From Sphingomonadaceae bacterium (GTDB lineage: Bacteria > Pseudomonadota > Alphaproteobacteria > Sphingomonadales > Sphingomonadaceae), in assembly GCA_025359445.1 (NCBI GenBank), contig JANYGB010000057.1, forward strand, positions 1-49,009: a stretch of 49,009 bases of DNA, read 5' to 3'. This document shows, piece after piece, positions 16,545-25,825 of the stretch; positions within the stretch are counted from its first letter, which is position 1; each line of letters opens with the position of its first letter. Below the pieces are notes generated by a model, which was not told where the DNA came from, made no database searches, and was given only the letters and a program-made list of their open reading frames with translations. Position numbers and translations under genes: made by a program.

Positions 16545-17737
16545 CGGACACAGCCAACACCGGCGCGCTTGCCGGGATCAAGGTGGTCGAACTGGGCCAG
16601 CTGATCGCCGGGCCATTCTGCGGCCAATTGCTCGGCGATATGGGCGCGGACGTGATCAAGGTCGAGCCGCCCGGCAGCGGCGATCCGATGCGCAGCTGGG
16701 GCAACGGCCCGCACAAGTTGTGGTGGCAAGTCATCGCCCGAAACAAGCGCGCCGTCAGCGCCAATTTGCGGGTGCCCAAAGGCCAGGACCTGGTCCGCCA
16801 AATGCTTGCGGAAGCCGACATCCTGATCGAGAATTTCAAGCCCGGGACGATGGAGAAATGGGGCCTTGGCCCAGCCGAACTGCACGCGCTCTTCCCGCGT
16901 CTGATTATCGTGCGAATGTCGGGCTACGGCCAGACCGGGCCCTATTCAGACCGAGCCGGCTATGGCGGGATCGGCGAGGCGATGGGCGGGTGGCGCGCGA
17001 TTGTCGGCGATCCTGACCGGCCCCCGGCGCGGATGGGGGTGTCGATTGGCGATACCCTCGCGGCGACCTACGGTTGCATGGGCGCGCTCGCGGCGCTGCA
17101 TGCGCGCGAAGCCAGCGGCAAAGGTCAGGTGGTCGATTCGGCGCTTTACGAGGCGGTGCTGCAAGTGATGGAATCGGTCGTGCCCGAATACGCCGCGATG
17201 GGCCTGGTGCGGCCGCGTTCGGGCTCAATCCTGCCCGGCATCGCGCCGAGCAACGTCTATCCGGCGAGCGACGGCGAATACATGATCGGCGGCAACGGCG
17301 ACACTGTGTTTGCGCGGCTCTGCGCGGCGATGGACCGGCCCGAGCTGGCCACCGACCCGCGTTATGCCACGCACATCGCGCGCGGCGAGCGCCAAGGCGA
17401 GCTGGACAATTTGATCGCGGCGTGGACGTCGCAGCACACCGTTGCCGAGCTTGAAACGCTGATGATCGCGCATTCGGTCCCGGCGGGCCGGGTCTACACC
17501 GGCCGCGAGATGCTGGCCGATCCGCACTTCGCGGCGCGCGAGGCCTTGGCGCAAGTGCCGCATCCCGAGTTTGGCGAAATAACGATGCAGGCGCCGATGC
17601 CCAAACTCTCGGCCAACCCCAGCGCAATCCGCCGCGCCGCGCCCCGGTCGGTCGGCGAACACAATGCCGAGGTTTACGGCGCGCTGGGGTTGGACGCGGC
17701 CGCGCTGGCCGATCTCGCTGCGCGCAGGATCATTTGA
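16541..17737 (+). CDS. CaiB/BaiF family (class III) CoA-transferase
   Basis: A 398-residue class III CoA-transferase. Recognisable segments are the N-terminal 'VVELGQLIAGPFCGQLLGDMGADVIKVE' (landmark GDMGADVIKVE), NKRAVSANLR, 'GYGQTGPYSDRAGY', 'GKGQVVDSALYEAVLQ' and the C-terminal 'PHPEFGEITMQAP'. The family moves CoA between carboxylic acids through an aspartyl-CoA intermediate. Coupled to an HMG-CoA lyase, it could activate hydroxymethylglutarate or a similar branched acid (for example citramalate) to its CoA ester just before cleavage; this is inferred from context. No dedicated regulator is adjacent. Confidence 0.9.
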   Translation: MTDTANTGALAGIKVVELGQLIAGPFCGQLLGDMGADVIKVEPPGSGDPMRSWGNGPHKLWWQVIARNKRAVSANLRVPKGQDLVRQMLAEADILIENFKPGTMEKWGLGPAELHALFPRLIIVRMSGYGQTGPYSDRAGYGGIGEAMGGWRAIVGDPDRPPARMGVSIGDTLAATYGCMGALAALHAREASGKGQVVDSALYEAVLQVMESVVPEYAAMGLVRPRSGSILPGIAPSNVYPASDGEYMIGGNGDTVFARLCAAMDRPELATDPRYATHIARGERQGELDNLIAAWTSQHTVAELETLMIAHSVPAGRVYTGREMLADPHFAAREALAQVPHPEFGEITMQAPMPKLSANPSAIRRAAPRSVGEHNAEVYGALGLDAAALADLAARRII

Positions 17738-17738
17738 T

Positions 17739-17755
17739 AACAACCGATTGCAAGG
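17739..17755. promoter_or_regulatory. LacI-type operator upstream of fructokinase
   Basis: The sequence AACAACCGATTGCAA lies 18 bases before the fructokinase ATG and differs by one base from the core seen in front of the TonB receptor and the MFS operon (CAATCGATTGCA). It sits between the CoA-transferase stop and the fructokinase start, so it may block a promoter or read-through from the preceding operon. Confidence 0.55.
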
Positions 17756-17770
17756 TTAGAGGCTGTCGCC

Positions 17771-18667
17771 ATGACTGATCGACTCATCGGGGCCATCGAG
17801 GCCGGCGGAACCAAATTCGTTGTCGCACTGGCGCGGCCCGACGGGACGATTCTGGCCGAGGCCCGCATTCCCACCGAAACCCCGGCGACCTGCTTCCCGG
17901 CCATGGCGCAATTCTTCCGCGCGGCGGAGGCTGAGCACGGCAAAATTGCCGCCTTTGGGGTCGCGAGCTTTGGCCCGATCGACATCGATCCCGCCTCGCC
18001 CGCTTACGGCACTTTCACCACCACCCCCAAGCCGGGCTGGGCAGGCGCGCGGTTCCAGGATGCGCTCGGCGAGTTCGGCGCGAGAATCGTGGTCGATACC
18101 GACGTCAACGGCGCGGCGCTTGGCGAATGGGAGCGCGGCGCGGGGCATGGCTGCACCACACTCGCTTACACCACCGTTGGCACCGGCGTGGGGGTTGGCG
18201 TGCTGCGCGATGGCAAGTCGCTGATGGGATTTTCGCACTACGAGGGCGGGCATATTGGCGTCGCGCATGACAAGACTGCCGATCCCTACGCGGGATTCTG
18301 TCCGTTCCACGGCGACTGTCTTGAAGGGCTCGCCGCCGGCCCGGCGATCAAGGCGCGCTGGGGGCAAAGTCTGTCCGAAGCGGGCAGCCCGCCCGAACGC
18401 ATCGCGCTGATTGCGGATTACATCGCCCAGCTCGCGGTCAATCTGGTGCTGCTGCACATGCCAGACCGGCTCATCTTCGGCGGCGGGGTGATGAAGACGT
18501 CGGGGCTGGTCGAAGCACTGCGCGCCGCCACCGAGCGGCGGCTCGCAGGCTATATCAAGGCCCCGCAGCTCGATCCGGGGCTGGTCAAGTACATCGTGAC
18601 GCCGGGTCTGGGCGACGAGGCCGGGATCACCGGCGCAATCGCACTGGGGCGGCGCGCGCTGAGTTAA
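17771..18667 (+). CDS. ROK-family fructokinase
   Basis: A 298-residue sugar kinase. The N-terminal phosphate-binding motif (IEAGGTKF), the 'GTGVGVGV' region and the zinc site of ROK fructokinases (HYEGGHIGV followed by CPFHGDC at residues 177-183) are all present. It phosphorylates fructose with ATP, giving fructose 6-phosphate. This fits as the last step after GH32/GH68 cleavage of sucrose or fructans encoded at 25.8-28.3 kb. It is transcribed towards the halogenase block, from which it is separated by a decayed gene. An operator-like palindrome just upstream ties it to the LacI regulon. Length is normal. Confidence 0.9.
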   Translation: MTDRLIGAIEAGGTKFVVALARPDGTILAEARIPTETPATCFPAMAQFFRAAEAEHGKIAAFGVASFGPIDIDPASPAYGTFTTTPKPGWAGARFQDALGEFGARIVVDTDVNGAALGEWERGAGHGCTTLAYTTVGTGVGVGVLRDGKSLMGFSHYEGGHIGVAHDKTADPYAGFCPFHGDCLEGLAAGPAIKARWGQSLSEAGSPPERIALIADYIAQLAVNLVLLHMPDRLIFGGGVMKTSGLVEALRAATERRLAGYIKAPQLDPGLVKYIVTPGLGDEAGITGAIALGRRALS

Positions 18668-19062
18668 GACGCTGCGCAGTTCTTCGCGATGTAGTCGGCA
18701 TGATCAGGCAGCCCCTCAGCCGCGCGAACCAGCGCCGCTTCAAGCTTGCGCAGATGATCGGCATGATCCGCGCCGCGCAAGGGCAGCAGCGGATCGGTCG
18801 CCTCAGGCATGTTGCCTTGCCCGATGTGCACCGCGAGCCAGCTCGGCGTGCCGAACAGGTCGGCATCGCGCTGGACCAGGCGGCCGTGGCGGCGGAAGCG
18901 ATCTTCCAGGTGACCGTTTCGGGCACCTCCATCGCACCGCAATAACGCTACAACTCGCTGTTGCTGCGGGTCTAGGGGTGAAGGCCCCGGCGCGTTCGCA
19001 CGGCGCGGCATAGGCGCTGTCGCACGGCAGCCAGTAGCGCCAGTCCTGACACCCGGTTTCGT
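18664..19062 (-). pseudogene. Decayed tryptophan halogenase (remnant)
   Basis: Three short pieces in three frames align with the intact halogenase at 20431-21939. Reading down the minus strand, 19060-18974 gives WRYWLPCDSAYAAPCERAGAFTP (matches the intact [15 protein letters not shown]...FTP); a deletion of about 230 codons follows; 18968-18897 gives TRSNSEL-stop-RYCGAMEVPETV, where a TAG replaces the tryptophan of [13 protein letters not shown]; then a frameshift leads into DRFRRHGRLVQRDADLFG and the family C-terminus ending at 18664. The FAD-binding N-terminus is entirely missing. The remnant abuts the stop of the 2OG-oxygenase gene, so the original operon probably carried a second halogenase here. 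Confidence 0.85.
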
Positions 19063-19064
19063 TC

Positions 19065-20438
19065 CTAGGCCCGGGGACGGCGGATGTCGAAGGCGATCAC
19101 CAGCCGCTCGCCGTGGTCGAACGGCACGGTGGCATGCCACATGGTCGAGGGGAAGACGGCCAGTTTGCCGGGCTCGGGCGCGATTGTGCGGTACGGCTCC
19201 AGCGTCAGGCCCAGCTCGGTTGGCGGCTGACCGAAGGCAATATGCCCGGCGGGCGGCGCTCCCATGTCTGCCGGCTTTGGCAGCGCGACATAGAACGCGG
19301 TCGAAAGCCAACCCATCGCGTGCGTGTGCGGCACATTATGGCCCTGGCTCGCCAGCCGGACTGACCAGCTGCCTTCGATGAGCAATTCCCCGCGCGGTGC
19401 GCCGAGCAGCGGATGCGCGGGATCTGGTGGCGGCAGCTGGTCGATATATTCGCGGATCAGCTCGAGCAGCCGGGTCTTGATCCGTTGCAGCACCGGCTCG
19501 CGGCGTAGCAGCACCGAGCGGTCGGTCTGGGTGCCGCCGCGCGCCGATTGTTCGAGGTAGGGTGCGGCCGCAGTGTGGAGCCCGCGCAGTACTTCAGCCA
19601 GTTCAGCCATTTCGGCTGCACTCCAGCCGCAATCGAAGGTGTCGATCAGTTGCCCGGGCCGGTCGAGCCACTCCGCCCGGACATCGCCCTGCAGCCGCCA
19701 TGCCAGCGACAGATAGGGCCAGTAAAGCGCGGCCGACGGTCCCGCAGTCAGCGGCAAAGCTTCGGCCTCGGCGCGGGCGGGATCGCCGTGGCGCAAGGCA
19801 TGACGGATGCGGCACAGGCTGGTGACATCGCCGCGAAACTGGTTGGTCGCGGCGATCAGCTCATCGGCCTCGGGCGCGCCGCTTTCCACCGCGACGAACA
19901 GCCGCGAGACCTGGATTGCGGGGGTGGTGCCAAGGTGGCGCTCGGCTTGATCGAGCACATCCAAGGCCCCGGCCCAGTCGCGCGCCTGCGCCAGATTGCG
20001 AAACCAGGCGAGCCACAACGCGGCAATGCCTGGCTGCACGCGGCATGCTGCGGCAAGCGAAGATGCAAATTGTGCGCGGTTGCCGCTGGTCCATTCGACC
20101 GTTGAAAGCGCCTTGTGCCCGTCAAGCCAACCCGGCTCGCGCGCCAATTCGCCGGTCAGCAATGCGCGAGCCTCTGCGCGGCGCCCTTCCGAAATCAGCG
20201 CCAGCGCCTGATTGCGCAAGACGTCGCGGTTGCCCGGACCGAGCGCGGCGGCGTGGGAGAACAAGTCAGCAGAGGGGTCGCCTAGCTCGTACCGGGTTTG
20301 GGCGTGCATAAACGCAAGCTCGGCATCGGCGGAAAATTGGGCCACCCCATCGCTGAGTAAAGCGTCCGCCTCGACGTAGCGCTGCTGTTGCCGCAGCGCG
20401 ATGATCCGGCTGCGCAGTTCGGGGCTCGGCCTAGCCAC
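19065..20438 (-). CDS. TPR-containing 2OG-Fe(II) oxygenase
   Basis: A 457-residue protein. Residues about 5-290 are helical TPR-like repeats (for example [36 protein letters not shown]). The C-terminal 110 residues form a putative 2-oxoglutarate/Fe(II) oxygenase of the PF13759 type: metal ligands around [18 protein letters not shown] (His371/His373) and [12 protein letters not shown] (His435), and a 2OG-binding arginine in [10 protein letters not shown]. It would hydroxylate a protein or small molecule in the cytoplasm; the TPR part suggests a protein partner. GTG 20438 is the start: it overlaps the halogenase stop by eight bases. Members of this family often sit with tryptophan halogenases and TonB receptors; the substrate is unknown. 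Confidence 0.82.
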   Translation of the reverse strand: MARPSPELRSRIIALRQQQRYVEADALLSDGVAQFSADAELAFMHAQTRYELGDPSADLFSHAAALGPGNRDVLRNQALALISEGRRAEARALLTGELAREPGWLDGHKALSTVEWTSGNRAQFASSLAAACRVQPGIAALWLAWFRNLAQARDWAGALDVLDQAERHLGTTPAIQVSRLFVAVESGAPEADELIAATNQFRGDVTSLCRIRHALRHGDPARAEAEALPLTAGPSAALYWPYLSLAWRLQGDVRAEWLDRPGQLIDTFDCGWSAAEMAELAEVLRGLHTAAAPYLEQSARGGTQTDRSVLLRREPVLQRIKTRLLELIREYIDQLPPPDPAHPLLGAPRGELLIEGSWSVRLASQGHNVPHTHAMGWLSTAFYVALPKPADMGAPPAGHIAFGQPPTELGLTLEPYRTIAPEPGKLAVFPSTMWHATVPFDHGERLVIAFDIRRPRA

Positions 20439-21939
20439 CAGCCTTGCAGTGCTGATCGATGAATTGCTGGTGGCCCGGCATCCGCCCCGCTTCGGCTGCC
20501 ATCGCGGCGTGGAGCTTGCCCAGCCAGGCGGCACTGTCGGCAGTGCGGTAACCCAGCACCGGGTCGGTCGCTTCGGGAATGTTGAACTGGCCGATGTGGA
20601 CGGCGGTCCACGAAGCCGGGCCGAACAGATCCGCATCCTTGGCGATCAGACGGCCAAAGCGGCGGAAGTGATCGATCTTGAACTGGAGGCTCTCAGGAAT
20701 CTCCATCGCCGCACAATAGCGCCACAACGGGCTGTCGTCGCGCTGGGTCAGCTTGTAATGGAGGATCAGGAAATCGCGGATCCGCTCGGTCTCGTTCGCG
20801 GCCACCCGGTTGAACTCGGCGGTCACCAGGGGGTCGAAATCGCGGGTCGGGAAGAACGCCAGGATCTTGGCGATATTGGCTTGAATCAGGTGCAGGCTGG
20901 TCGATTCGAGCGGCTCCATGAACCCGCTCGACAAGCCGACCGCGATCACGTTCTTGTTCCAGCTTTGCTTGCGCCGCCCGGTCACGAATCGCAGCGGGCG
21001 CGGATCGGCCAGCGCCTGGCCATCGAGGTTGGCGAGCAGGAAATCCGCTGCTTCCTGGTCGCCAATCTGCTGCGAGGAATAGACGTAGCCATTGCCGGTG
21101 CGGTGTTGCAGCGGGATACGCCACTGCCATCCAGCGGAGCGCGCGGTCGAGCGGGTATACGGAGTGAAATCGGGGGTCGAGGCGCACGGCACCGCCATCG
21201 CGCGGTCGCACGGCAGCCAATGCGTCCACTCCTCATATCCTGTTTGCAAAGCGCCTTCGATCAGCAGTCCGCGAAACCCAGAGCAGTCGATGAACAGGTC
21301 GGCATCGTAGGCCTGACCATTTTCGAGCGTGACGCTGGTAACAAAACCGCTTGTCCCATCGAGCGCAACCGAGGCGACCTTGCCCTCGACGCGACTGACA
21401 TGACGCGCTTCGGAATACTTGCGCAGGAACGCGGCGTACATTCCGGCGTCGAAGTGATAGGCGTAGTCGAAGGTCGACAGCACACTGCGCGGGTCTTGCG
21501 AAGGATGGTCGAACTTGCCCGCCGCCGCCGCCTGCCAAGCCATGCAAACATCATCAAGGCTGGCTTCGCTCCCGGCCAGTCGCGCTGCGACCCAGTGCTG
21601 GTGGATATCGGAGATGTCGTATGGCCGGCCGAAGCTGCCGAACGGGTGGAAATAGCGATGGCCAAGCTTGGCCCAATCGACAAACTGGATGCCGAGCTTG
21701 AACGATCCCTGCGTCGCTTTGACGAATTCGTTTTCATCAATGCCGAGCGTACGGTTGAACATCCGGATCGTCGGAATGGTCGCTTCGCCCACGCCGACGG
21801 TGCCGATCTCCTCGGATTCGATCAGAGTAATTTCGCAACCGTGCTGGAGGGCGTTGGACAGCACCGCAGCCGTCATCCACCCCGCCGAGCCGCCGCCGAC
21901 GATCACGATCTTGCGAATCTGGCGGTCACTGGCATTCAC
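20431..21939 (-). CDS. Flavin-dependent tryptophan halogenase family protein
   Basis: A 502-residue flavoprotein. The FAD-binding GGGSAG is at residues 15-20, the family motif VGVGEATIP at 48-56, the candidate catalytic lysine in GSFKLGI (Lys81, at the place of Lys79 of PrnA-type enzymes) and the halogenase signature WQWRIP at 271-276, so the active site appears complete. The family makes hypohalous acid from reduced FAD, oxygen and halide and passes it to the substrate. GTG 21939 is chosen because GGAGGG lies seven bases upstream; the alternative TTG 21945 is too close. No flavin reductase is encoded nearby. The gene is downstream of the TonB receptor and overlaps the 2OG-oxygenase gene, indicating one operon. 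Confidence 0.92.
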   Translation of the reverse strand: MNASDRQIRKIVIVGGGSAGWMTAAVLSNALQHGCEITLIESEEIGTVGVGEATIPTIRMFNRTLGIDENEFVKATQGSFKLGIQFVDWAKLGHRYFHPFGSFGRPYDISDIHQHWVAARLAGSEASLDDVCMAWQAAAAGKFDHPSQDPRSVLSTFDYAYHFDAGMYAAFLRKYSEARHVSRVEGKVASVALDGTSGFVTSVTLENGQAYDADLFIDCSGFRGLLIEGALQTGYEEWTHWLPCDRAMAVPCASTPDFTPYTRSTARSAGWQWRIPLQHRTGNGYVYSSQQIGDQEAADFLLANLDGQALADPRPLRFVTGRRKQSWNKNVIAVGLSSGFMEPLESTSLHLIQANIAKILAFFPTRDFDPLVTAEFNRVAANETERIRDFLILHYKLTQRDDSPLWRYCAAMEIPESLQFKIDHFRRFGRLIAKDADLFGPASWTAVHIGQFNIPEATDPVLGYRTADSAAWLGKLHAAMAAEAGRMPGHQQFIDQHCKAGG

Positions 21940-21987
21940 GTGCAATCCCTCCGGTGCAGCAGCATAAGTTCCCTAGCTTAAGGCGAA

Positions 21988-22015
21988 GCGGGGCGGAAGT
22001 TTCCTTCCGCCCCGC
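21988..22015 (-). terminator. Strong 12-bp hairpin between receptor and halogenase genes
   Basis: GCGGGGCGGAAG and its perfect complement flank a four-base loop. No clear T-run follows on the minus strand, so it may be an attenuator or mRNA-stabilising hairpin that lowers halogenase expression relative to the receptor, rather than a full terminator. Confidence 0.6.
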
Positions 22016-22049
22016 CCAGTCTGCGACCCGTATTTTTCCGTGGTTAGGA

Positions 22050-24550
22050 TCAGAAGCTGACTTTGACTGAAGCCTTAATCGAACGGCCCTGCGCGCCGCT
22101 GGCGTTGATGTGGGTGGCGTCGGTAAAGCCCGCCGCGCCCTGCAGCGCAAAGGTGTCGAACAGGTTGTAAGCCTGAAGCCCGAGTTCGATGTTCTTGACC
22201 GGGCTCACCTTGATGAAGGCGCCAAACACTCGCGATCCCGGGTAGCTATTGCCATCGCCGCCCAGCACGCTGCTCTGGCCGGTAACGCTGAGGCCAACCG
22301 AAGCTGTATCGGCAACATCATAGCTGATCAAGCCTGAGTAGCTCAGATCGGGGATGTTGGGCGAGGTCTTGAACGTAGCGACTTGCGATGCAGCAACCTT
22401 CGACTTGTCGTAAGTCGCACTTAGCACGAGGTTGAACCCGCCGTTGCGGTAGGTCGAGAACAGTTCGAGCCCGTAGTCCTTGTACTTGCCAGAAATCACG
22501 CAGGTCGGGGTGTTGACCCCGAGGATATTGAAGCAGTTGGTTGCCGAAATTTCCTGCGATGAGATGCTGTATTTCGAATAAAACCCGGTCAATTCGATCG
22601 TATAACGACCGCCGCCCAGATTACCGCGGTTCTTGAGACCCACTTCGTACTGGGTCACCGGAGCGCGGGCTGAAGCCAGACCAGCCGCATTGAGGCTGCC
22701 ATCGCCGGCAAACCAGCTCGGGCTGCTGCGGGTCAGGCGATCAGCAACAAAACGCGTGCCATGCGAAGCGCGGCCAAACAGCGAGAGCGACGGCGTGGCC
22801 TTGAACAAGGCACCGATCGACCAGTTGGTGGCGCTTTCGCTGAAGTTGATGTTCTCCTTCGTGCCGTCGTAGGCATAGTACGGGATCAACGTCGTGACCT
22901 GTAGACCTGTGCGCGGATCGGTCTGGACGACGGCCTTGGTGCCGGCGACATTGCCCGAACTGCCTTGTGCCCAACCTGAACCATGGAACAGTTCCTCGCG
23001 GATGCTGCCGTCGATGTTCAGCTGACCCAGATCGACGTTGAGGTCAGCATAGGGCGCGTTGATTACGAAAGTGGTGTCGAAGTTCTGGTTCCAGCCCTGG
23101 TTGAACGAGGACTGCCCGCTGGCGGCCAGCAAGGTGCCGGTGCCATTGAGGCCGCTGACCAGATCGAGCTGCGCCGGGCTATTGCCGATCGCTTCGACGG
23201 TCGAGCTGTTCGAGTGCCAGTTTTCCGCAATCCGCTGCGAATCGTAGAACCAGCCGAGCTTCAGGTCGAATTTGGGACCATCGCCTTCGCTTTTGTAGCT
23301 AACCGCCAGATCGTTGGCGACGTGGTCCATGTGGTCCATGTTGGTGTGAACCGAGGCGCTGTTCGAAACGTAGGCGCCGGTAAACGTCTGACCCTTCTTG
23401 GGGCCATTGGCATAAACAAACGACTGGCCAGCGCCGAGCGCGCCAGCAGTTGCCCCGGCACCATAGAACTGCACCGCAAAGGTGCCGCTCATGCGGGCGA
23501 CGCGGGCATTGTCATCGACCGTGATGCCGCCGCCGAACTCATAGTGCATCTGCAGCTGGGCATACTTCTGCTTGGTGCTGATCCCGTTGAGATTCTGCGT
23601 CTGCAGAGTCTGGTTGTCGGCATTCAGGAACGGCACGCTGCTGTTGAGCGTCGAATAGCCGGTGGCCTGATTGCGCAAATCACACAGCGCCGACGGGCCG
23701 ATATTGGTCACCTTCTTGCCGCTGAGCGTCGCATTGCTGATGCAGCCGTTGTAGCTGGGCTCCTGCGTGTCCGAAACCTTGAACAGCAACCGGACGTAGC
23801 CGCGATTGTCGGCCAATTCCTTGGTGATGTTGCCCTTCAACAGATAAGAATTGCTGACATTGTAGCCAGCGTGTTCCACCCCGCGACCAACATCGAAATA
23901 GCCGCCCACATTGAAGTACAGCGAATCGTTGATGCTTGAGCCGAGGCGAAAATCGCCTTGGTGAAATCGTAGTTCACGCCCTTTTCGAGCTCGAAATAGC
24001 CGCCGTCGTTGCGCCCGGTGTAGCTGATGTGGTTGAGCACTGCGCCGATGGCCTGCGAGGCCAGCGTCGAGGCGGTGCCACCGCGAATGGCTTCGACCCG
24101 TTCGGTCTGCGGATCGGGGTGCGTCCAGTAATCGTTGTTGCCGAACTGGATATCGCCGAACAGCACGGTCGGCAGGCCATCTTCCTGCACCTGCACAAAC
24201 GGTGAACCGCCGGTGGGAGTGCGCAGACCGCGCACACCGATGTTCGAGTTACCGCCATCGCCCTGCGTACCGGCGACCTGGATGCCTGGGATCAGGCGAT
24301 AGAGTTCTGCGGTGCTGGTTGCGTTGAAGTGCTGAATGTCGGTGCTTGAAACCGAGCTGATCGATGCAGAAGTGTTGAGCTTGGTTTTGTCACCAGCCGA
24401 AGCGGTGACGACGATCGTGTCGAGCGTGTCAGCTTCGGTTTCGTTGCTGGCCGATGCCGCGGCCTCTTGCGCAAAGGCAGGAACTGCCAGCAGGCCAGCG
24501 GCAGCGAGTGCGGCGGCAGATACGCAATTGCGCAAAACGGACTTCTTCAT
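22050..24550 (-). pseudogene. TonB-dependent receptor with a single-base frameshift
   Basis: Together the two frames encode about 833 residues: a signal peptide ending VPAFAQEA, a TonB-box-like TLDTIVVTAS, a plug domain (VRGLRTPTGGSPFVQVQEDGLPT; VEAIRGGTAS) and a long barrel ending in KASVKVSF. The reading frame breaks at 23956-23957: restoring one G in the GG run turns TKAIFASAQAS into TKGDFRLGSSINDSLYFNVGG and continues without interruption to 22050. As written, the first frame stops at 23837 and the protein would lack its barrel. It is the likely outer-membrane importer for the sugars of this regulon (sucrose, raffinose or fructo-oligosaccharides). The break may be a real mutation or a homopolymer error in assembly. 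Confidence 0.9.
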
Positions 24551-24613
24551 ACCCTATCCCCTCTCAAAGGATTCATGCTTGTTGATCACAAATAGATGAT
24601 GCAACTGACACAT

Positions 24614-24630
24614 GCAACAATCGATTGCAA
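24614..24630. promoter_or_regulatory. LacI-type operator 1 (receptor/lacI intergenic region)
   Basis: The 10-bp perfect palindrome CAATCGATTG (24618-24627) sits within GCAACAATCGATTGCAA. It overlaps a possible -35 box (TTGCAT, minus strand) of the TonB receptor promoter, whose possible -10 is TATTTG at about 24589-24594, so binding here would block receptor transcription. Confidence 0.7.
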
Positions 24631-24641
24631 TCACCTTTTGG

Positions 24642-24654
24642 AAATCGATTGCAA
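24642..24654. promoter_or_regulatory. LacI-type operator 2 (receptor/lacI intergenic region)
   Basis: A second copy, AAATCGATTGCAA, is centred 24 bases from operator 1, close to two helical turns. One half is less perfect. The pair lies between divergent genes and could allow cooperative binding and autoregulation of the LacI gene. Confidence 0.6.
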
Positions 24655-24797
24655 AATAGTTTTACGCGTCGATTTTCGCCCGATGGTTGCTGATGGCCAA
24701 TCTGCAAAACGGCGTTTTGGCCCCACTAGTTGACAGCACCGCCCAATGCCGCACATTGAGCGTGGGTTGCGGTCGTTCCTTGGATTAATATCAGTAT

Positions 24798-25820
24798 ATG
24801 CCCGATACCCCGTCTGCGCGCCCTCGAATTCGAAACATTGCGGAACTCGCCCGGCTGACGGGCGTGTCGACCGGCACGGTTTCGCGCGCTCTGGCGGACA
24901 AGTCATTGGTTAACAAGGACACTCGTGAGCGGATTCAGGCCATGGCGCGTGAGCACGGCTTTCGCCCCAACCAAATGGCGCGGCGCCTGCGGGTGCAGGA
25001 AACCAAGGTGATCGGGGTGGTCGTGCCCTTGGGTCACGAACAGCGCCAGCATCTGTCCGACCCGTTCTTCACGGCTATCTTGGGCCATCTGGCCGACGCG
25101 CTGACCGAAAACGGCTATGACATCATGCTTAGCCGGGTGATCCCCGACGCCGACGACTGGCTGGAACGGATCGTCGATTCAGGGATGCTCGACGGGGTAT
25201 TGCTGATCGGCCAATCGAACCAGTTCGAAGCGATCGAGCGGGTTGCGCAGTGGTATCGCCCGATGGTCGTGTGGGGCAGCCACCAACCGGGCCAGGTCCA
25301 TTGCTCGGTCGGCGTGGATAACCGCAAGGGCGGTCATCTGGCCGGTGAATGCCTGATCCGCGCCGGGCGCAAGCGGCTCGCCTTCATGGGTGAAGCAATC
25401 GCGCCCGAACTCAAGGACCGCTTCGACGGGCTGTGTGATGCCGCAGCAGCCGCAGGCTTGCCGCCCCCGCTCAAGCTCGACACGCACCTTGCCTCGGACG
25501 TCATGGCCGAAGACATCGCCGCGCACATCCACCGCATCGGCACCGAGGTTGACGGCATCGCTGCGGCATCGGACCTGATCGCGATGCACGCGGTGCGCGC
25601 GCTGGCCGATCGCGGTATTCGGGTGCCGCAGGATATCTCGGTCACCGGGTTCGACGATCTGCCGCTGGCCGAACAGACCATCCCGCGGCTGACCACGATC
25701 AGCCAGAGCATTGCGGTGGGCGCGCGCGCGATGGTCAAGGCGCTGTTCGAGCGAATTGGCGGCAGCGATGCCGCATCGGTGGAAATGGCCCCGCAACTGA
25801 TCCGCCGCGATACCGCCTGA
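24798..25820 (+). CDS. LacI-family transcriptional regulator of the sugar regulon
   Basis: A 340-residue regulator with the N-terminal LacI helix-turn-helix and hinge helix (about residues 11-65: IAELARLTGVSTGTVSRAL, then PNQMARRLR) and a periplasmic-binding-protein-like sensor domain (70-335) containing the family pattern 'DISVTGFDDLPLAEQTIPRLTTI' (landmark TGFDDLPLA). It probably represses the receptor-halogenase operon, the MFS-GH operon and fructokinase until a sugar ligand such as sucrose or fructose is bound. It is divergent from the receptor gene. No Shine-Dalgarno sequence is visible before ATG 24798 (TTAATATCAGTAT precedes it), so the transcript may be leaderless. It ends five bases from the convergent GH32 gene. 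Confidence 0.93.
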   Translation: MPDTPSARPRIRNIAELARLTGVSTGTVSRALADKSLVNKDTRERIQAMAREHGFRPNQMARRLRVQETKVIGVVVPLGHEQRQHLSDPFFTAILGHLADALTENGYDIMLSRVIPDADDWLERIVDSGMLDGVLLIGQSNQFEAIERVAQWYRPMVVWGSHQPGQVHCSVGVDNRKGGHLAGECLIRAGRKRLAFMGEAIAPELKDRFDGLCDAAAAAGLPPPLKLDTHLASDVMAEDIAAHIHRIGTEVDGIAAASDLIAMHAVRALADRGIRVPQDISVTGFDDLPLAEQTIPRLTTISQSIAVGARAMVKALFERIGGSDAASVEMAPQLIRRDTA

Positions 25821-25825
25821 GTGCG

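Noticed and set aside
18664..19311. 215-residue open frame taken as a functional gene
   Set aside because: Only its end matches a halogenase; the upstream part is the shadow of the 2OG oxygenase gene and of other-frame halogenase pieces, so it is a pseudogene remnant.
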